A DNA stretch of 38,026 nt from Bryobacterales bacterium (GCA_028819255.1 JAPPMB010000076.1:9722-47747), one strand, 5' to 3'; numbered from the stretch's first letter, positions 22,130 through 30,825 are shown. Notes: a model not told the origin generated them from the sequence alone. A program made the numbers and translations.

Positions 22130-24637
22130 TCAGTGATTGAGCTGGAACTCCTTGGAGTTCACTACGGCCCAGAGCATGTTGTCCAGTGCCCGGCGGCGGC
22201 TCCGGCCAGCCTCGAGCTCGCCGGCGATGAAATCGGCGAGACGGTCCAGCTCCGCACGGGTAGGGAATCGGGCGTAAGCGGCCTCATAGACTCGCTCGAC
22301 GATCTTTCTGTCGTCCATGCCCAGCGCGAGGAGCTTGCCAAGAGTATTCCCTTCCGCCTCGACCTTTTCCCGTACCGAATTGCCGTTCATCAGATGCAGG
22401 GCCTGGGCCAGGGTCGGCGACTGCACCCGCTCCTTCAGGATGTCGCGCCGGGGGAGTCCGAATGCGACTAGGAAATAGTCCGGCCCGTCGGGAACGTAGA
22501 TGTCCTTGGCCGACGTGCCTTCAGGGTAGCCGTCGAAAGAGTGCGGGATGCCGGTGACCTGGCCGAGGATGTCGAGGAGCACTTCCGCCGGAAGCCTGCG
22601 GGGGACGTAGCGCGCAAAGAGCGTGGCGTCGAGCGGGTCGGCTCGCTCGGACCTGGACGTGAGCTGGTACGTGCGCGAGTTGAGAATGAGGCGGTGCAGC
22701 GGCTTGAGCCTGAAGCCGCCGCTCGAGAAGTACTCAGCCAGACCGTCCAGAAGAGCCGGATTCGAAGGCCGGTTCGTGGAGCGAAAGTCGTCAAAGGGCT
22801 CGACGATCCCGGTGCCGAAATACTGGTGCCAGATCCGGTTCACTGTGGCTCGCGAGAAGTAGGGGTTCTCGGGCGAGACAATCCAGTCGGCCAGGACCGC
22901 GCGCCGGTCCTCCCCGTCGGCGATCTCGGGGGCGGCCCCTCCGAGAAACCTGGGTGCAACCTGTTCCTTCGTGACCGGATGCTCGGTTTCTCCCTCGTCG
23001 TCCAGGTACCAGGTGCGGCGGTATGCGCCGTAGCCGTGCTTGACGCGAAGCCGGGCGAAGAACGCCGCAAGGCCGTAGAAGTCGTCCTGTGTGAAGTTCT
23101 CCAGGGGGTGGTTGTGGCACTCCGCGCACTCCATGCGGACCCCGAGGAAGAGTCGCGACACGGTCGGGGTGACCTTCGCCACGCTGAACTCCTTGAGCAT
23201 GAAGTCCGTTGCGGGGTGCCAGAAGTTCGCGCCGGGATTCAGCATCGTGTCACCCTGGCTCGTCAGCAGGGTGCGCACGAAATCGTCATACGGCCGGTCG
23301 TCTCTGAGCCAGTCCCTGACCCAGTCCTTGAAAACGCCCATCGAGCGTCCTTGCGAGTGGAGCTGGCAGTTCCGGAACCAGTCCTCGAACCTCACAGTCC
23401 AGTGCGAGGCATGCTCCGGCCGCTCAAGGAGCCCGTCGATGAGGCGGGAGCGCTTGTCGGGCCGAGGATCCCTGAGAAAGGCCCGCAGCTCCTTGGGGGT
23501 CGGCAGCAGGCCAATCGCATCCAGGTAGACCCGTCGGACGAACTCCCGATCGGAGGAGAGGCCCGACGGGCGGACGTTCATCTGGCGCAGCTTCCCGAAG
23601 ACGGCCTCGTCGATCAGGTTGTTGGGTGGAGGCGAGAGATAGTCTGCGCCAGCAAGCGCATCGATGACCCCGACTTGGGCAGTGGCCACTTTCCCCATGG
23701 CGCGGGCCATGACTGTCGTCAGGCCGGGTCCGCTTGCGGTGAGCGTCCCCTGCGGCGCGAGTTCGGCGACCGCTTCGTCAGCCGAAAAGTAGCGGACCGC
23801 ATCGGTCATGTCGCGCGTGCTCCCGTCGGACAGGCGACCGATCGCGACGAGTCGCTGCTCGGCCCCGGAGCCTACAAGGACGCGCTTGCGCGGATGCAAC
23901 TCCAGTCGCTCGAGTTGCGCACCCCGCGGGTCGAACGACGCTCCCTGCCGCAGCCAGCCCAGGATGGCCTCGTATTCCTCGGAATCGATTGACAGCAGGC
24001 GTCCGCCGCCGTGAGGAACCTCGAATGTCGGCTTGCGAAGCAGCAGGCTCTCCTCCGGGCGGGCGGGATCCACTCTGCGCCCTCCATGCGCCGAGACGAT
24101 CATCTCGTGGTCGGCCGCGATGTCGTATCCGAAGAGCGACAGCTTGAAACCGTTCTGGCCCGCCGGCGAGCCGTGGCAGGAGGAACCGTTGCACCCCTTC
24201 AGGGTGAGAATCGAGACGATGTCCGGCGCGAAGCTGACCGCCATTTCACTCGCACTCGAACCGACCCGGACCTCGCTCTCGACCGCAAGGCCTCCGAGCC
24301 GGACGCGGATTCGGGACCGCCCCGGGGCGTGCGCCACGAACCGGTTCCCGTCCGAATCCACGGCGACCACGGCGGGATTCGACGAGACGATCTCGCATTC
24401 CCTTGTGACTTCGGCCTCATCGCCTTGTGGGCCCACGGCAGCGACCAGGAATCTCTGGGACAGGCCCGGGCCGGCCAGAACGATGCCGTCGGGCTCCAGA
24501 CGCAGCGACTTCCATGCAGGGGACGACTCCTGGGCCGGAGCAAGGGAAGGGACGGCGGTGACCGCGGCAATGAGAGCCAGGCAAACGAGCGACCGCGCCT
24601 GATTCGATCGGTTCCGGTGCCGGACCCGTCCAGCCAT
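22130..24637 (-). CDS. Secreted DUF1549/DUF1553 protein with heme-binding and Ig-like domains
   Basis: This 835-residue exported protein has a signal peptide at about 15-36 (LVCLALIAAVTAVPSLAPAQ). A bacterial Ig-like (BIG2) domain at about 45-125 has VSSNPAVVAVDSDG. A cytochrome-c-like segment has CNGSSCH (C149, C154, H155), the C-x4-C-H form typical of this family. Then come a second Ig-like unit, DUF1549 (EFVRRVYLDAIGLLPTPKEL and MECAECHNHPLENFTQDDF) and DUF1553 (TVNRIWHQYFGTGIVEPFDD). The family is of unknown function, possibly in extracellular polymer breakdown. ATG 24637 was chosen; a TTG 14 codons upstream is less likely. It is the first gene of the trio, divergent from the thiamine-diphosphate enzyme. 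Confidence 0.9.
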   Translation of the reverse strand: MAGRVRHRNRSNQARSLVCLALIAAVTAVPSLAPAQESSPAWKSLRLEPDGIVLAGPGLSQRFLVAAVGPQGDEAEVTRECEIVSSNPAVVAVDSDGNRFVAHAPGRSRIRVRLGGLAVESEVRVGSSASEMAVSFAPDIVSILTLKGCNGSSCHGSPAGQNGFKLSLFGYDIAADHEMIVSAHGGRRVDPARPEESLLLRKPTFEVPHGGGRLLSIDSEEYEAILGWLRQGASFDPRGAQLERLELHPRKRVLVGSGAEQRLVAIGRLSDGSTRDMTDAVRYFSADEAVAELAPQGTLTASGPGLTTVMARAMGKVATAQVGVIDALAGADYLSPPPNNLIDEAVFGKLRQMNVRPSGLSSDREFVRRVYLDAIGLLPTPKELRAFLRDPRPDKRSRLIDGLLERPEHASHWTVRFEDWFRNCQLHSQGRSMGVFKDWVRDWLRDDRPYDDFVRTLLTSQGDTMLNPGANFWHPATDFMLKEFSVAKVTPTVSRLFLGVRMECAECHNHPLENFTQDDFYGLAAFFARLRVKHGYGAYRRTWYLDDEGETEHPVTKEQVAPRFLGGAAPEIADGEDRRAVLADWIVSPENPYFSRATVNRIWHQYFGTGIVEPFDDFRSTNRPSNPALLDGLAEYFSSGGFRLKPLHRLILNSRTYQLTSRSERADPLDATLFARYVPRRLPAEVLLDILGQVTGIPHSFDGYPEGTSAKDIYVPDGPDYFLVAFGLPRRDILKERVQSPTLAQALHLMNGNSVREKVEAEGNTLGKLLALGMDDRKIVERVYEAAYARFPTRAELDRLADFIAGELEAGRSRRRALDNMLWAVVNSKEFQLNH

Positions 24638-24861
24638 CGCGGCCGGCCGGTTCAGCCAACGAACGGGTGGTTCGGCCAATCCATGCTCCCTGGGCGCCGC
24701 CCACCAAGGATTCTACATGGTCGGCACTCCGCCCGCGCTCTCCGATTCCCTTGCCTTCCGGGGGTCGGAATGAAGGCTGCGGCCCGAACCCCGATCGATG
24801 CGAAGGGAGTGTGCGGGCCCGGAACACGGGATGCGCTGCGGCAATAGTATCCTGCTAGTTC
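24638..24861. promoter_or_regulatory. Divergent intergenic region
   Basis: These 224 bases separate the starts of the minus-strand DUF1549 operon and the plus-strand thiamine-diphosphate enzyme, so promoters for both probably lie here. No confident -10/-35 pair or operator repeat is visible. Confidence 0.4.
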
Positions 24862-26532
24862 ATGCCGACCGGATCGGAACTGTTCGTCCGCAGCCTGAAG
24901 AGCCAGGGAATCGACCGGATCTTCACTCTGGTGGGCGACCACCTCAACGACGTCCTGCAGGTGGCAGCCCGGGAAGGCATGTCGATCTTCGACACGCGAC
25001 ATGAGTCCGCGGCCGTTCACATGGCGGACGGATGGACGAGACTGACACGGAAGCCGGCCGTCTCCCTCGTGACCGGCGCTCCCGGCCACACCAATTCCAT
25101 CACCGGGATCGCCACCGCAGACGCCACGGCCGTGCCGATGCTTGCCGTCAGCGGCATGAGCGACTCCAACGCCCGGGACCGGTTCGCGTTTCAGGACATG
25201 GACCAGCTCAGCCTGGTACGGGGCATCACGAAGTATGCGGCGGTGCCGGCGCGTTCCGGCCAGATACCGTTTCACGTCAAGCGCGCGTTTCTGGAAATGC
25301 TGCGCGACCGCCCCGGAGTCGCCCACCTGAGCATTCCGGTGGACCTGTTCACGGAGAACTGCAAATCGCACGCACCGGTTCCGAACGAGCGGATCGAGCC
25401 GGCTCGCAGCGCCCCGGCCAGCGCCGACATCGACCGCATCGTGGACCTCCTTTCGACTGCCCAAAGGCCCGCAGTCATTGCCGGTTCGGGGGCCTACTGG
25501 TCTGGAGCGGACGCGGAGCTTGCGGCCTTTGTCGAGAACGCCCGCGTTCCCCTGTTCACCGCCAATCTCGCACGAGGGATGGTCTCGGACGACCACGCGC
25601 TGTGTTTCGGGTATGCCGATGCCACGATCAACCGGGGCGCCGAGAACGCGCTCCGGCAGGCCGACCTGATCGTCGTCGCGGGCAAGCGGCTCGACTACGG
25701 CGTCCGGATGGGAGGGCCGCAGCTCTTTGCCCCCGACGCGAAGACCGTGCAGATCGATGTCTGCGGCATGGAGCTCGGACTGAACCGCCAGCTCGAGGTC
25801 GGCGTGCCGGCGGACGTGCGAACCGCCCTAGCCGCGCTCAATGAAGCGCTCGCCGGGCGCCCCGCTCCCGACCGTTCGGACTGGCTTGACGAGGTCCAGC
25901 GGGGATGCGACGCCTATGCGGCCGAAGTCGCTGCTATTGTCGCGCGTCCGCGGGATCCGATGCATTCGCTCCATGCCTACCAGGCGCTCCGTGACAAGCT
26001 GCCGCCAGACGCGACGATCTGCTGGGACGGCGGGGACTTTGTTCACTGGGGCCGCTACCTGCTCAAGGCGCGGCATGCGGGGCGCTGGATGCGGCTGGGC
26101 TCCCTTGCCGGGCTGGGCGTGGCGCTTCCTGTCGGTCTGAGCGCCCAGATCCTGCGGCCGGACTCCCGTACGGTCGTAGTGACCGGAGACGGGTCGCTCG
26201 GCTTCTACGTTGGGGAGCTCGACACTGCGGTCCGATACGGCCTGCCGCTGGTCGTCATCGTCGGCAACGATGGGGGATGGGGGATCGAGCGGGAGCTGCA
26301 GAAGGCCTTCTATCCGGATGCGGACACCGTGGCTTGCGAGCTGAGGAGCACCCGGTACGACCTGGTGATGAAGGGCTTCGGCGGCGACGGTGCGCACGTG
26401 ACCTCCCCGGACCAGCTCGAGGATGCGTTCGATCGAGCGTTCCGGAGCGAAAAGCCGTTCCTGGTCAATATCGAGATCGCGGGCGCAGGCTCGCCGTTCA
26501 CGCAGTACCAGATCGACAAGCGCGCCAAGTAG
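24862..26532 (+). CDS. Thiamine-diphosphate-dependent enzyme of the acetolactate synthase/oxalyl-CoA decarboxylase superfamily
   Basis: This 556-residue protein has the full three-domain layout of POX/ALS-type enzymes. The PYR domain carries the activating glutamate in TRHESAAVHMADG (E48), the central domain spans about 190-330, and the PP domain has GDGSLGFYVGELD (GDG at 442-444) ending at the magnesium ligand N469 of VGNDGGWG. Such enzymes cleave or join 2-oxo acids or acyl-CoA thioesters. I see no flavin or regulatory tail, and the sequence does not match a single family strongly, so acetolactate synthase, oxalyl-CoA decarboxylase or a 2-hydroxyacyl lyase are all open. ATG 24862 was chosen by homology start. 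It ends seven bases before a cytochrome gene on the same strand. Confidence 0.85.
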   Translation: MPTGSELFVRSLKSQGIDRIFTLVGDHLNDVLQVAAREGMSIFDTRHESAAVHMADGWTRLTRKPAVSLVTGAPGHTNSITGIATADATAVPMLAVSGMSDSNARDRFAFQDMDQLSLVRGITKYAAVPARSGQIPFHVKRAFLEMLRDRPGVAHLSIPVDLFTENCKSHAPVPNERIEPARSAPASADIDRIVDLLSTAQRPAVIAGSGAYWSGADAELAAFVENARVPLFTANLARGMVSDDHALCFGYADATINRGAENALRQADLIVVAGKRLDYGVRMGGPQLFAPDAKTVQIDVCGMELGLNRQLEVGVPADVRTALAALNEALAGRPAPDRSDWLDEVQRGCDAYAAEVAAIVARPRDPMHSLHAYQALRDKLPPDATICWDGGDFVHWGRYLLKARHAGRWMRLGSLAGLGVALPVGLSAQILRPDSRTVVVTGDGSLGFYVGELDTAVRYGLPLVVIVGNDGGWGIERELQKAFYPDADTVACELRSTRYDLVMKGFGGDGAHVTSPDQLEDAFDRAFRSEKPFLVNIEIAGAGSPFTQYQIDKRAK

Positions 26533-26539
26533 GAACCCG

Positions 26540-27073
26540 ATGCTCAACGGCACCGGCGTCAGGCTGGTTGCCATGCTGTCGCTGCTCCTGTTCGGACATT
26601 CGGCCGCAACGCAGGTGGCGCCGTACGAGTCGCCGCCTGAACAACTCCCGAGAGCGCTCGCGCCGCAGCCCGTTCCTTTCGACCACCGGCTGCATGCCCG
26701 GAACCGCGTAACGTGTGCCGACTGCCATCCAGGGGCGGAGTCCGGGGAGCGTGCCGGGCTGCCGGACCGCGACGGATGCATGCGCTGCCACCAGGCCATT
26801 GCCACCGACCATCCGGCGGTGAGGGCACTGGCTGAACTCTCGCCCGGCTCCAGGATTGACTGGGTGCGGGCGTATCGCGTGCCGGACTTCGTGTTCTTCA
26901 GCCACGCCGAGCACGCGACTGCAGCGGTCAGCTGTGCGACCTGTCACGGTCCGGTGTCGACCCGCTCCATCCTCGGTCAGGAAGTGTCAACCAACATGGT
27001 GGCCTGCATGAACTGCCACGCGGAGATGCAGGCATCCAACGAGTGCTATCTCTGCCACGACCTGGGCCAGTGA
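26540..27073 (+). CDS. Periplasmic pentaheme cytochrome c (c3/c7-like)
   Basis: This 177-residue exported protein has a signal peptide at about 8-24 (LVAMLSLLLFGHSAATQ) and five CxxCH heme attachment motifs: CADCH (59-63), CMRCH (80-84), CATCH (132-136), CMNCH (156-160) and CYLCH (169-173). FDHRLHARN and FSHAEHATA provide the extra histidines that act as distal ligands, the arrangement of class III (c3/c7) cytochromes. It should carry electrons in the periplasm. An AGGA nine bases before the ATG at 26540 supports this start, and the gap to the preceding gene is seven bases. No oxidoreductase, menaquinone dehydrogenase or NrfD-like partner is in the window, so the electron donor and acceptor are unknown. 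Confidence 0.9.
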   Translation: MLNGTGVRLVAMLSLLLFGHSAATQVAPYESPPEQLPRALAPQPVPFDHRLHARNRVTCADCHPGAESGERAGLPDRDGCMRCHQAIATDHPAVRALAELSPGSRIDWVRAYRVPDFVFFSHAEHATAAVSCATCHGPVSTRSILGQEVSTNMVACMNCHAEMQASNECYLCHDLGQ

Positions 27074-27406
27074 GTGCCTGTCCGGCTTTCATGCCCTACA
27101 GAGCGGATGTCGATGCCCGTGCGAATCAAGTTTGCTCCGGGATTCGGCTTGGGCGTGGGCTGACGCTCCCCAGTCGGGGGTCCTGACCTGCTTCCTCATG
27201 TGGGGAACGGGAAGCAGGCGGGCTGGTTGCGGCAGAGGCGGAAAGGGCTTGTTCTGCGCATTACCTCAGGCTGGTTTCCACGTCCCTTGAGGTCGGCCAG
27301 GTCATTCAATCCACCACGGAAGGGGCCGGATCGCGCAAAGCGCCGAACGGGTCGTTCTCGGCACACGGGAGCGAGATCCGTATCGGTCGCGACGTGAGTG
27401 ATGGAG
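27074..27406. other. Gene-free stretch
   Basis: The 333 bases between the cytochrome gene and the 3' end of the nucleotidyltransferase gene (which is on the other strand) show no recognisable gene. The short open frames have no family features. The two units are convergent, so terminators may lie here, but I see no strong hairpin. Confidence 0.5.
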
Positions 27407-28042
27407 TCAGGCCAGGCGTGTCGCCTGCATGACGAAGAACCGCTTGACCTCGTCCCAGTCGGAGGAAACCAGCATTTGTGGGACAGGATCCTTCTCGGCG
27501 TCATCGAAGTAGACCAGGGACTTGAGCAAGTGAAGTCGGCTGTGAGGGACCGCGCGGTATTTCCTCTCGAACATTTCGAGAAGGGCGGAAAGCGAGTGAG
27601 TTCGCGCCACCGCGAAAAGGTCCAGGAAGTCTCGGCGCGTGCCTCTGGTGGCAATCGCGCTGAGCTTCATGCACGCGATGTCACGCGGATCGGCGACCGC
27701 CACCGCCCCGAACCGTGCGACAGGAAAGAGCAGCGGATACCTGTACCCGAAAAAGCTGACCTTCGCGCCGCGGACTCGAACGTGCAACGTCTGGCGTTCA
27801 GCTGCCCGCAGCTCCACTCCGCCGAACCTGTGCGCAAGCATTTCCACCAGGTCTTGGCCGACGAAGGGCCTGGAGCTGAAGAAATCGAGGTCGTCTGACT
27901 TGCGGTGACCCAGGCTCAACGCCAGCCCCGTTCCCCCTGCCAGATAAAATTCCTCGAGCAGCCGACCCTCGGATGCACATTCCAGCACGCTGAGACTCGG
28001 CGGTCCGAGAACCCCGCGGTGCCACCTTGGCCCCCCAGTCAC
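27407..28042 (-). CDS. AbiEii/AbiGii-family nucleotidyltransferase toxin
   Basis: This 211-residue protein is of the nucleotidyltransferase AbiEii/AbiGii toxin family. The motif LAGGTGLALSLGHRKSDDLDFF (residues 34-55, GG plus the D-x-D-bearing RxSxDLDFF) is the catalytic centre. The later CMKLSAIATRGTRRDFLDL (about 133-152) matches the K-L-x-A-i-x-x-R-x-x-x-x-D-f-x-D-L motif. Toxins of this group transfer nucleotides to a target, in one known branch to tRNA, and are neutralised by a partner. GTG at 28042 was chosen because it overlaps the stop of the upstream antitoxin-like gene (GTGA), the usual coupling. The length fits. A defence or plasmid-type addiction role is likely; the target is unknown. 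Confidence 0.82.
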   Translation of the reverse strand: MTGGPRWHRGVLGPPSLSVLECASEGRLLEEFYLAGGTGLALSLGHRKSDDLDFFSSRPFVGQDLVEMLAHRFGGVELRAAERQTLHVRVRGAKVSFFGYRYPLLFPVARFGAVAVADPRDIACMKLSAIATRGTRRDFLDLFAVARTHSLSALLEMFERKYRAVPHSRLHLLKSLVYFDDAEKDPVPQMLVSSDWDEVKRFFVMQATRLA

Positions 28043-28341
28043 GCGATTCTGCGGCTCCAGATCGCACAGCCGGGGCGCGCCGAGGCGCGCAAGGCCTTGA
28101 CCTGCCCGGTCGGGATTCCGAAGACCAGCGCCCAGAAATTCGCCGACTTGGACGAGAGCCGTCGCTCATTCCTGATCACATCGGTGATCTCGCTGTCGGA
28201 AAAGGAGATTCGAAGCCATGCTGCGGCGTCGCGGTCGCCGTGCTCGAGAATCCGTAGGATCGTATACTGCGGGAAATCCCGAGGTTCGAACCGAGACAGG
28301 TCCACATCCCAGAAACAGGGACGTAAGTACCTTGGAATCAC
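28039..28341 (-). CDS. DUF6922 protein, probable antitoxin of the AbiEii pair
   Basis: This 100-residue protein has the DUF6922-like body LRPCFWDVDLSRFEPRDF, YTILRILEHGDRDAAAWL and ERRLSSKSANFWALVFGI (about residues 6-92). This family is often encoded just before AbiEii-type nucleotidyltransferases, which suggests an antitoxin role, as inferred from location only. The start codon is GTG at 28341, inside a palindrome (28322-28350). There is no Shine-Dalgarno sequence before it, so the transcript may be leaderless. An ATG two bases upstream is out of frame and terminates at once. The gene overlaps the toxin gene by four bases. Confidence 0.75.
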   Translation of the reverse strand: MIPRYLRPCFWDVDLSRFEPRDFPQYTILRILEHGDRDAAAWLRISFSDSEITDVIRNERRLSSKSANFWALVFGIPTGQVKALRASARPGCAIWSRRIA

Positions 28342-28350
28342 ATACTTACG
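28322..28350. promoter_or_regulatory. Palindromic operator over the antitoxin start
   Basis: CGTAAGTA (28322-28329) and its exact inverted copy TACTTACG (28343-28350) are separated by 13 bases. The GTG start of the DUF6922 gene lies inside the spacer. The placement matches the self-regulatory operators of toxin-antitoxin pairs, where the antitoxin or the complex blocks transcription. The surrounding sequence is AT-richer than the coding regions. Confidence 0.6.
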
Positions 28351-28500
28351 ATATCACGAGAGCGTGCGACACGCAAGCGGTCCCGGACATCGATGCACTC
28401 GCGCACGGAAGGCGGCAGAGCGTAACGGGCTACCCGACTTGCTCCTCCGCGCCGTTCGTCCTGAGCCAGGCGCCAAGATGATTCCGGTCGTGCGGAGCAT

Positions 28501-28785
28501 GTGTTCGCAGTTCGCCTCGGACCAGTTGGATGGCTGGCGGACAAGGCTGACGGATTCTACAAGGTGGTCGGAAGACGAATCGTCGCGGCAACAGTCGGCG
28601 GCACGACCGACGCCAAGGTCGGCGACGAGGTGGACGCGACTTTCGCCGTTCCCCTGACACCCATCATGACGGTGGGCGGCGGAATCGGGTACATGTTCGC
28701 GGGCCTATTCTTCGATGCGAACTCACCTGGTTCCCGGAACACTTTCACCTTCCTGTTCTTCGGCTACAAGTTCCGAGGATCTTGA
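28501..28785 (+). pseudogene. C-terminal remnant of an alginate-export-family outer-membrane porin
   Basis: About 94 residues survive, with WLADKADGFYKVVGR, KVGDEVDATFAVPLTP and MTVGGGIGYMFAGLF followed by FTFLFFGYKF. This fits the last three or four strands of the alginate export (AlgE-like) beta-barrel family, where GDEVD, a GGGxGYxFxG stretch and a terminal aromatic are usual. The N-terminal three quarters are missing and no start with a ribosome site precedes it. Its left end lies about 160 bases from the operator of the toxin-antitoxin pair, so the module or a deletion around it probably removed the rest. The stop is followed 18 bases later by a strong hairpin. Confidence 0.6.
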
Positions 28786-28803
28786 TGCCCGCCCGTCGCT
28801 CTG

Positions 28804-28829
28804 GGCTCCCGCTTGCAGGAGCGGGAGCC
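28804..28829 (+). terminator. Terminator-like hairpin
   Basis: GGCTCCCGCT (28804-28813) and AGCGGGAGCC (28820-28829) form a perfect ten-base GC-rich stem with a six-base loop, just after the porin remnant. It lacks a T tract, so it may act in a Rho-dependent setting or only as an mRNA-stabilising stem. It is the cleanest hairpin in the window. Confidence 0.55.
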
Positions 28830-29015
28830 TCCGGGAGGTCCGGCCGGCCATTCCGTCCGATCCCGGGATCCCGGCCGACAGCGTGGCGGGAACCGGCTGC
28901 CCCTTCGGTCTTCAGTTGGGTTCGGACAGCGGAGAAGGCACGGGGAGGCTCTGCTAGGATCGTCGCGGGTCGTTCCAGGCTTCCGGTCACCCGACGCCGG
29001 AACGGCAGGGATTCC

Positions 29016-30461
29016 GTGCTGTCCCGAGTGATTCGATCCCGGTCGATGCTCGCCGGAGCGCTGGTCTTCGGAATCGTCCCAGCACTTGGCGCCCAGCTTC
29101 CTCCTCCCCAGCCTCCCGTGCCGCGTGGAGAGCGCGCCACCCAGGATCCGTTCGCCAACGTTGGTTCCGATCGCCAAGCCGACATCGCCACGGTGGTTCG
29201 CACCGCGTTCTTTTCGCGGAGCGCCGGACACCGGAACCGTGCGTTGCGTTTCCTGGTCGATCGGGACCGGAGAGATGTGGTCCCGGCCTTCATTGCCGTG
29301 CTGCGCATGCTGCCTGACCAGGACGGCCGGCTCCTCAATGCGCTCCAGCGCCTTGCCCGAGCCGAGATCCCGCACGACTGGAATGCATGGATGGAGTGGC
29401 AGGAGGAGCACACCGAGATCCGCCCGTATCGGGGCTTCGAATCCTTCAAGGCGGACGTCCTTGCGGCGATCGACCCCAACTTCCGCGACTTCCTCTATCG
29501 CGGGGTGCGTCACGACATCCGAGTCGAGGAGATCGTCTGGGGCGGGGTCAAGAAGGACGGGATCCCCGCACTGGTGAACGCCAGGCAGATCCCCGCAGCT
29601 GACGCGACCTACCTGACCGACAGGGAACTGGTCTTCGGAGTCAGCATCAACGGCGACTCGCGGGCGTATCCGCTCCGCATCCTCGACTGGCACGAGATGT
29701 TCAACGACGTTGTGGGCGGGGTCCCGGTATCACTTGCCTACTGCACGCTCTGTGGGTCGGGCATCCTCTACGACACCCGGGTCCCCAAACGCAGAAAGCC
29801 CTTCGTCTTCGGCTCTTCCGGACTGCTGTACCGGTCGAACAAGCTCATGTACGACACTGCGACGCAGTCGCTCTGGAATCAGTTCACCGGGCGGCCGGTA
29901 GTGGGAAGGCTCACTGGGTCCGGCATCGAGCTCAAGATTCTGCCGGTGGTGATCGCAAGCTGGCAGGACTGGCTTGCCGCCAACCCGGGAACCACCGTCC
30001 TCTCCGTCGACACCGGCTTCCAGCGAGACTATCGGCCCGGACGACCGTACGGCGAATACTTCGCCAGCCCCGATCTCATGTTTCCTGTGCTGGTCCGGGA
30101 CCGCCGTCTTGCGGCGAAGGACCGCATCTTCGTTTTTCGGGACGGCAAAAGTGAAATGGCCTGGGCTCTCTCGCTCTTCGCGGACAACAGGGTCATCCAC
30201 GACCGCGTGGGATCCCGTGACGTGGTCCTCGTCGGGAACGCCGAGACGGAGACGGTGCGCGCCTACGAGTCGGAGGGAAGGACGTTCACAGCCGTAGAGG
30301 GGGACCAGTTCGGGCTGGAGAGTGGAGGAGAGCGTTGGACCGTGACCGAAGAGGCCCTCGCCGGACCTGACGGCGAGAGCCTCATCCGACTCCCCGGCCA
30401 TGTCGCCTATTGGTTTGCCTGGCAGAGTTACAAGGACGGCCGGCCTCTGCGGGTGGAATAG
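29016..30461 (+). CDS. Exported DUF3179 protein
   Basis: This 481-residue protein has a signal peptide at about 11-26 (MLAGALVFGIVPALGAQ) and a C-terminal DUF3179 domain, a family of unknown function common in Acidobacteria and related groups. Seen are the core LVFGVSINGDSRAYPLRILDW (about 210-230), NDVVGGVPVSLAYCTLCGSG (about 234-253, with two conserved cysteines), GSSGLLYRSNKLMYD and TQSLWNQFTGRPVVG. The N-terminal part (45-150) is helical and repeat-like (NRALRFLVDRDRRDV), resembling a HEAT-like scaffold. GTG 29016 was chosen because AGGG lies five bases upstream; a GTG at 29028 or the ATG at 29046 would be shorter. It stands alone on this strand. The role is unknown. Confidence 0.85.
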   Translation: MLSRVIRSRSMLAGALVFGIVPALGAQLPPPQPPVPRGERATQDPFANVGSDRQADIATVVRTAFFSRSAGHRNRALRFLVDRDRRDVVPAFIAVLRMLPDQDGRLLNALQRLARAEIPHDWNAWMEWQEEHTEIRPYRGFESFKADVLAAIDPNFRDFLYRGVRHDIRVEEIVWGGVKKDGIPALVNARQIPAADATYLTDRELVFGVSINGDSRAYPLRILDWHEMFNDVVGGVPVSLAYCTLCGSGILYDTRVPKRRKPFVFGSSGLLYRSNKLMYDTATQSLWNQFTGRPVVGRLTGSGIELKILPVVIASWQDWLAANPGTTVLSVDTGFQRDYRPGRPYGEYFASPDLMFPVLVRDRRLAAKDRIFVFRDGKSEMAWALSLFADNRVIHDRVGSRDVVLVGNAETETVRAYESEGRTFTAVEGDQFGLESGGERWTVTEEALAGPDGESLIRLPGHVAYWFAWQSYKDGRPLRVE

Positions 30462-30825
30462 CGGCCCGTCATGCCCGAGCGGGAGGGACGGCTTCCCCTT
30501 GTTCCCGGCGCCGCGTGCCGATGGCTGCACACGCGGTTTCCGCCCCACTGGGCACAGTGTTGCTCTCTGTGGGGATTGGCGGGATCCGTTTGACCGCTGG
30601 AGGGCCTGATCGGGGGCGGCCCGGACTCTCAAGGATCGAAGAGAGGCCCCATCCCGCGGAGCTGCAGACATCGCCTTGGCGAGAAGGTTGCATCTGCCGG
30701 ATCGGATGGCGGGGAGGCGCGCCTTCCGAATCGTGCCCTCCGCTGCTACAAATGCCGGCCGGCAGCATTCCGTTGTCCGCACGCTGTGCTGATCAGGACG
30801 GACCCCTGTGTACACTGGGGCCGTC
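30462..30825. other. Gene-free stretch
   Basis: The 364 bases between the DUF3179 gene and the deacetylase gene contain no gene that I recognise. Frames here are Arg/Pro/Gly-rich, as expected for noncoding GC-rich DNA. It must hold the promoter of the deacetylase. Confidence 0.45.

Noticed and set aside
28281..28290. GGTTCGAACC-like segment as a tRNA T-arm
   Set aside because: The remaining tRNA arms are absent on both sides, and the segment lies inside the DUF6922 coding sequence.
30462..30825. Possible small gene between the DUF3179 and deacetylase genes
   Set aside because: Open frames have no start with a ribosome site and show the Arg/Pro/Gly bias of noncoding GC-rich DNA.
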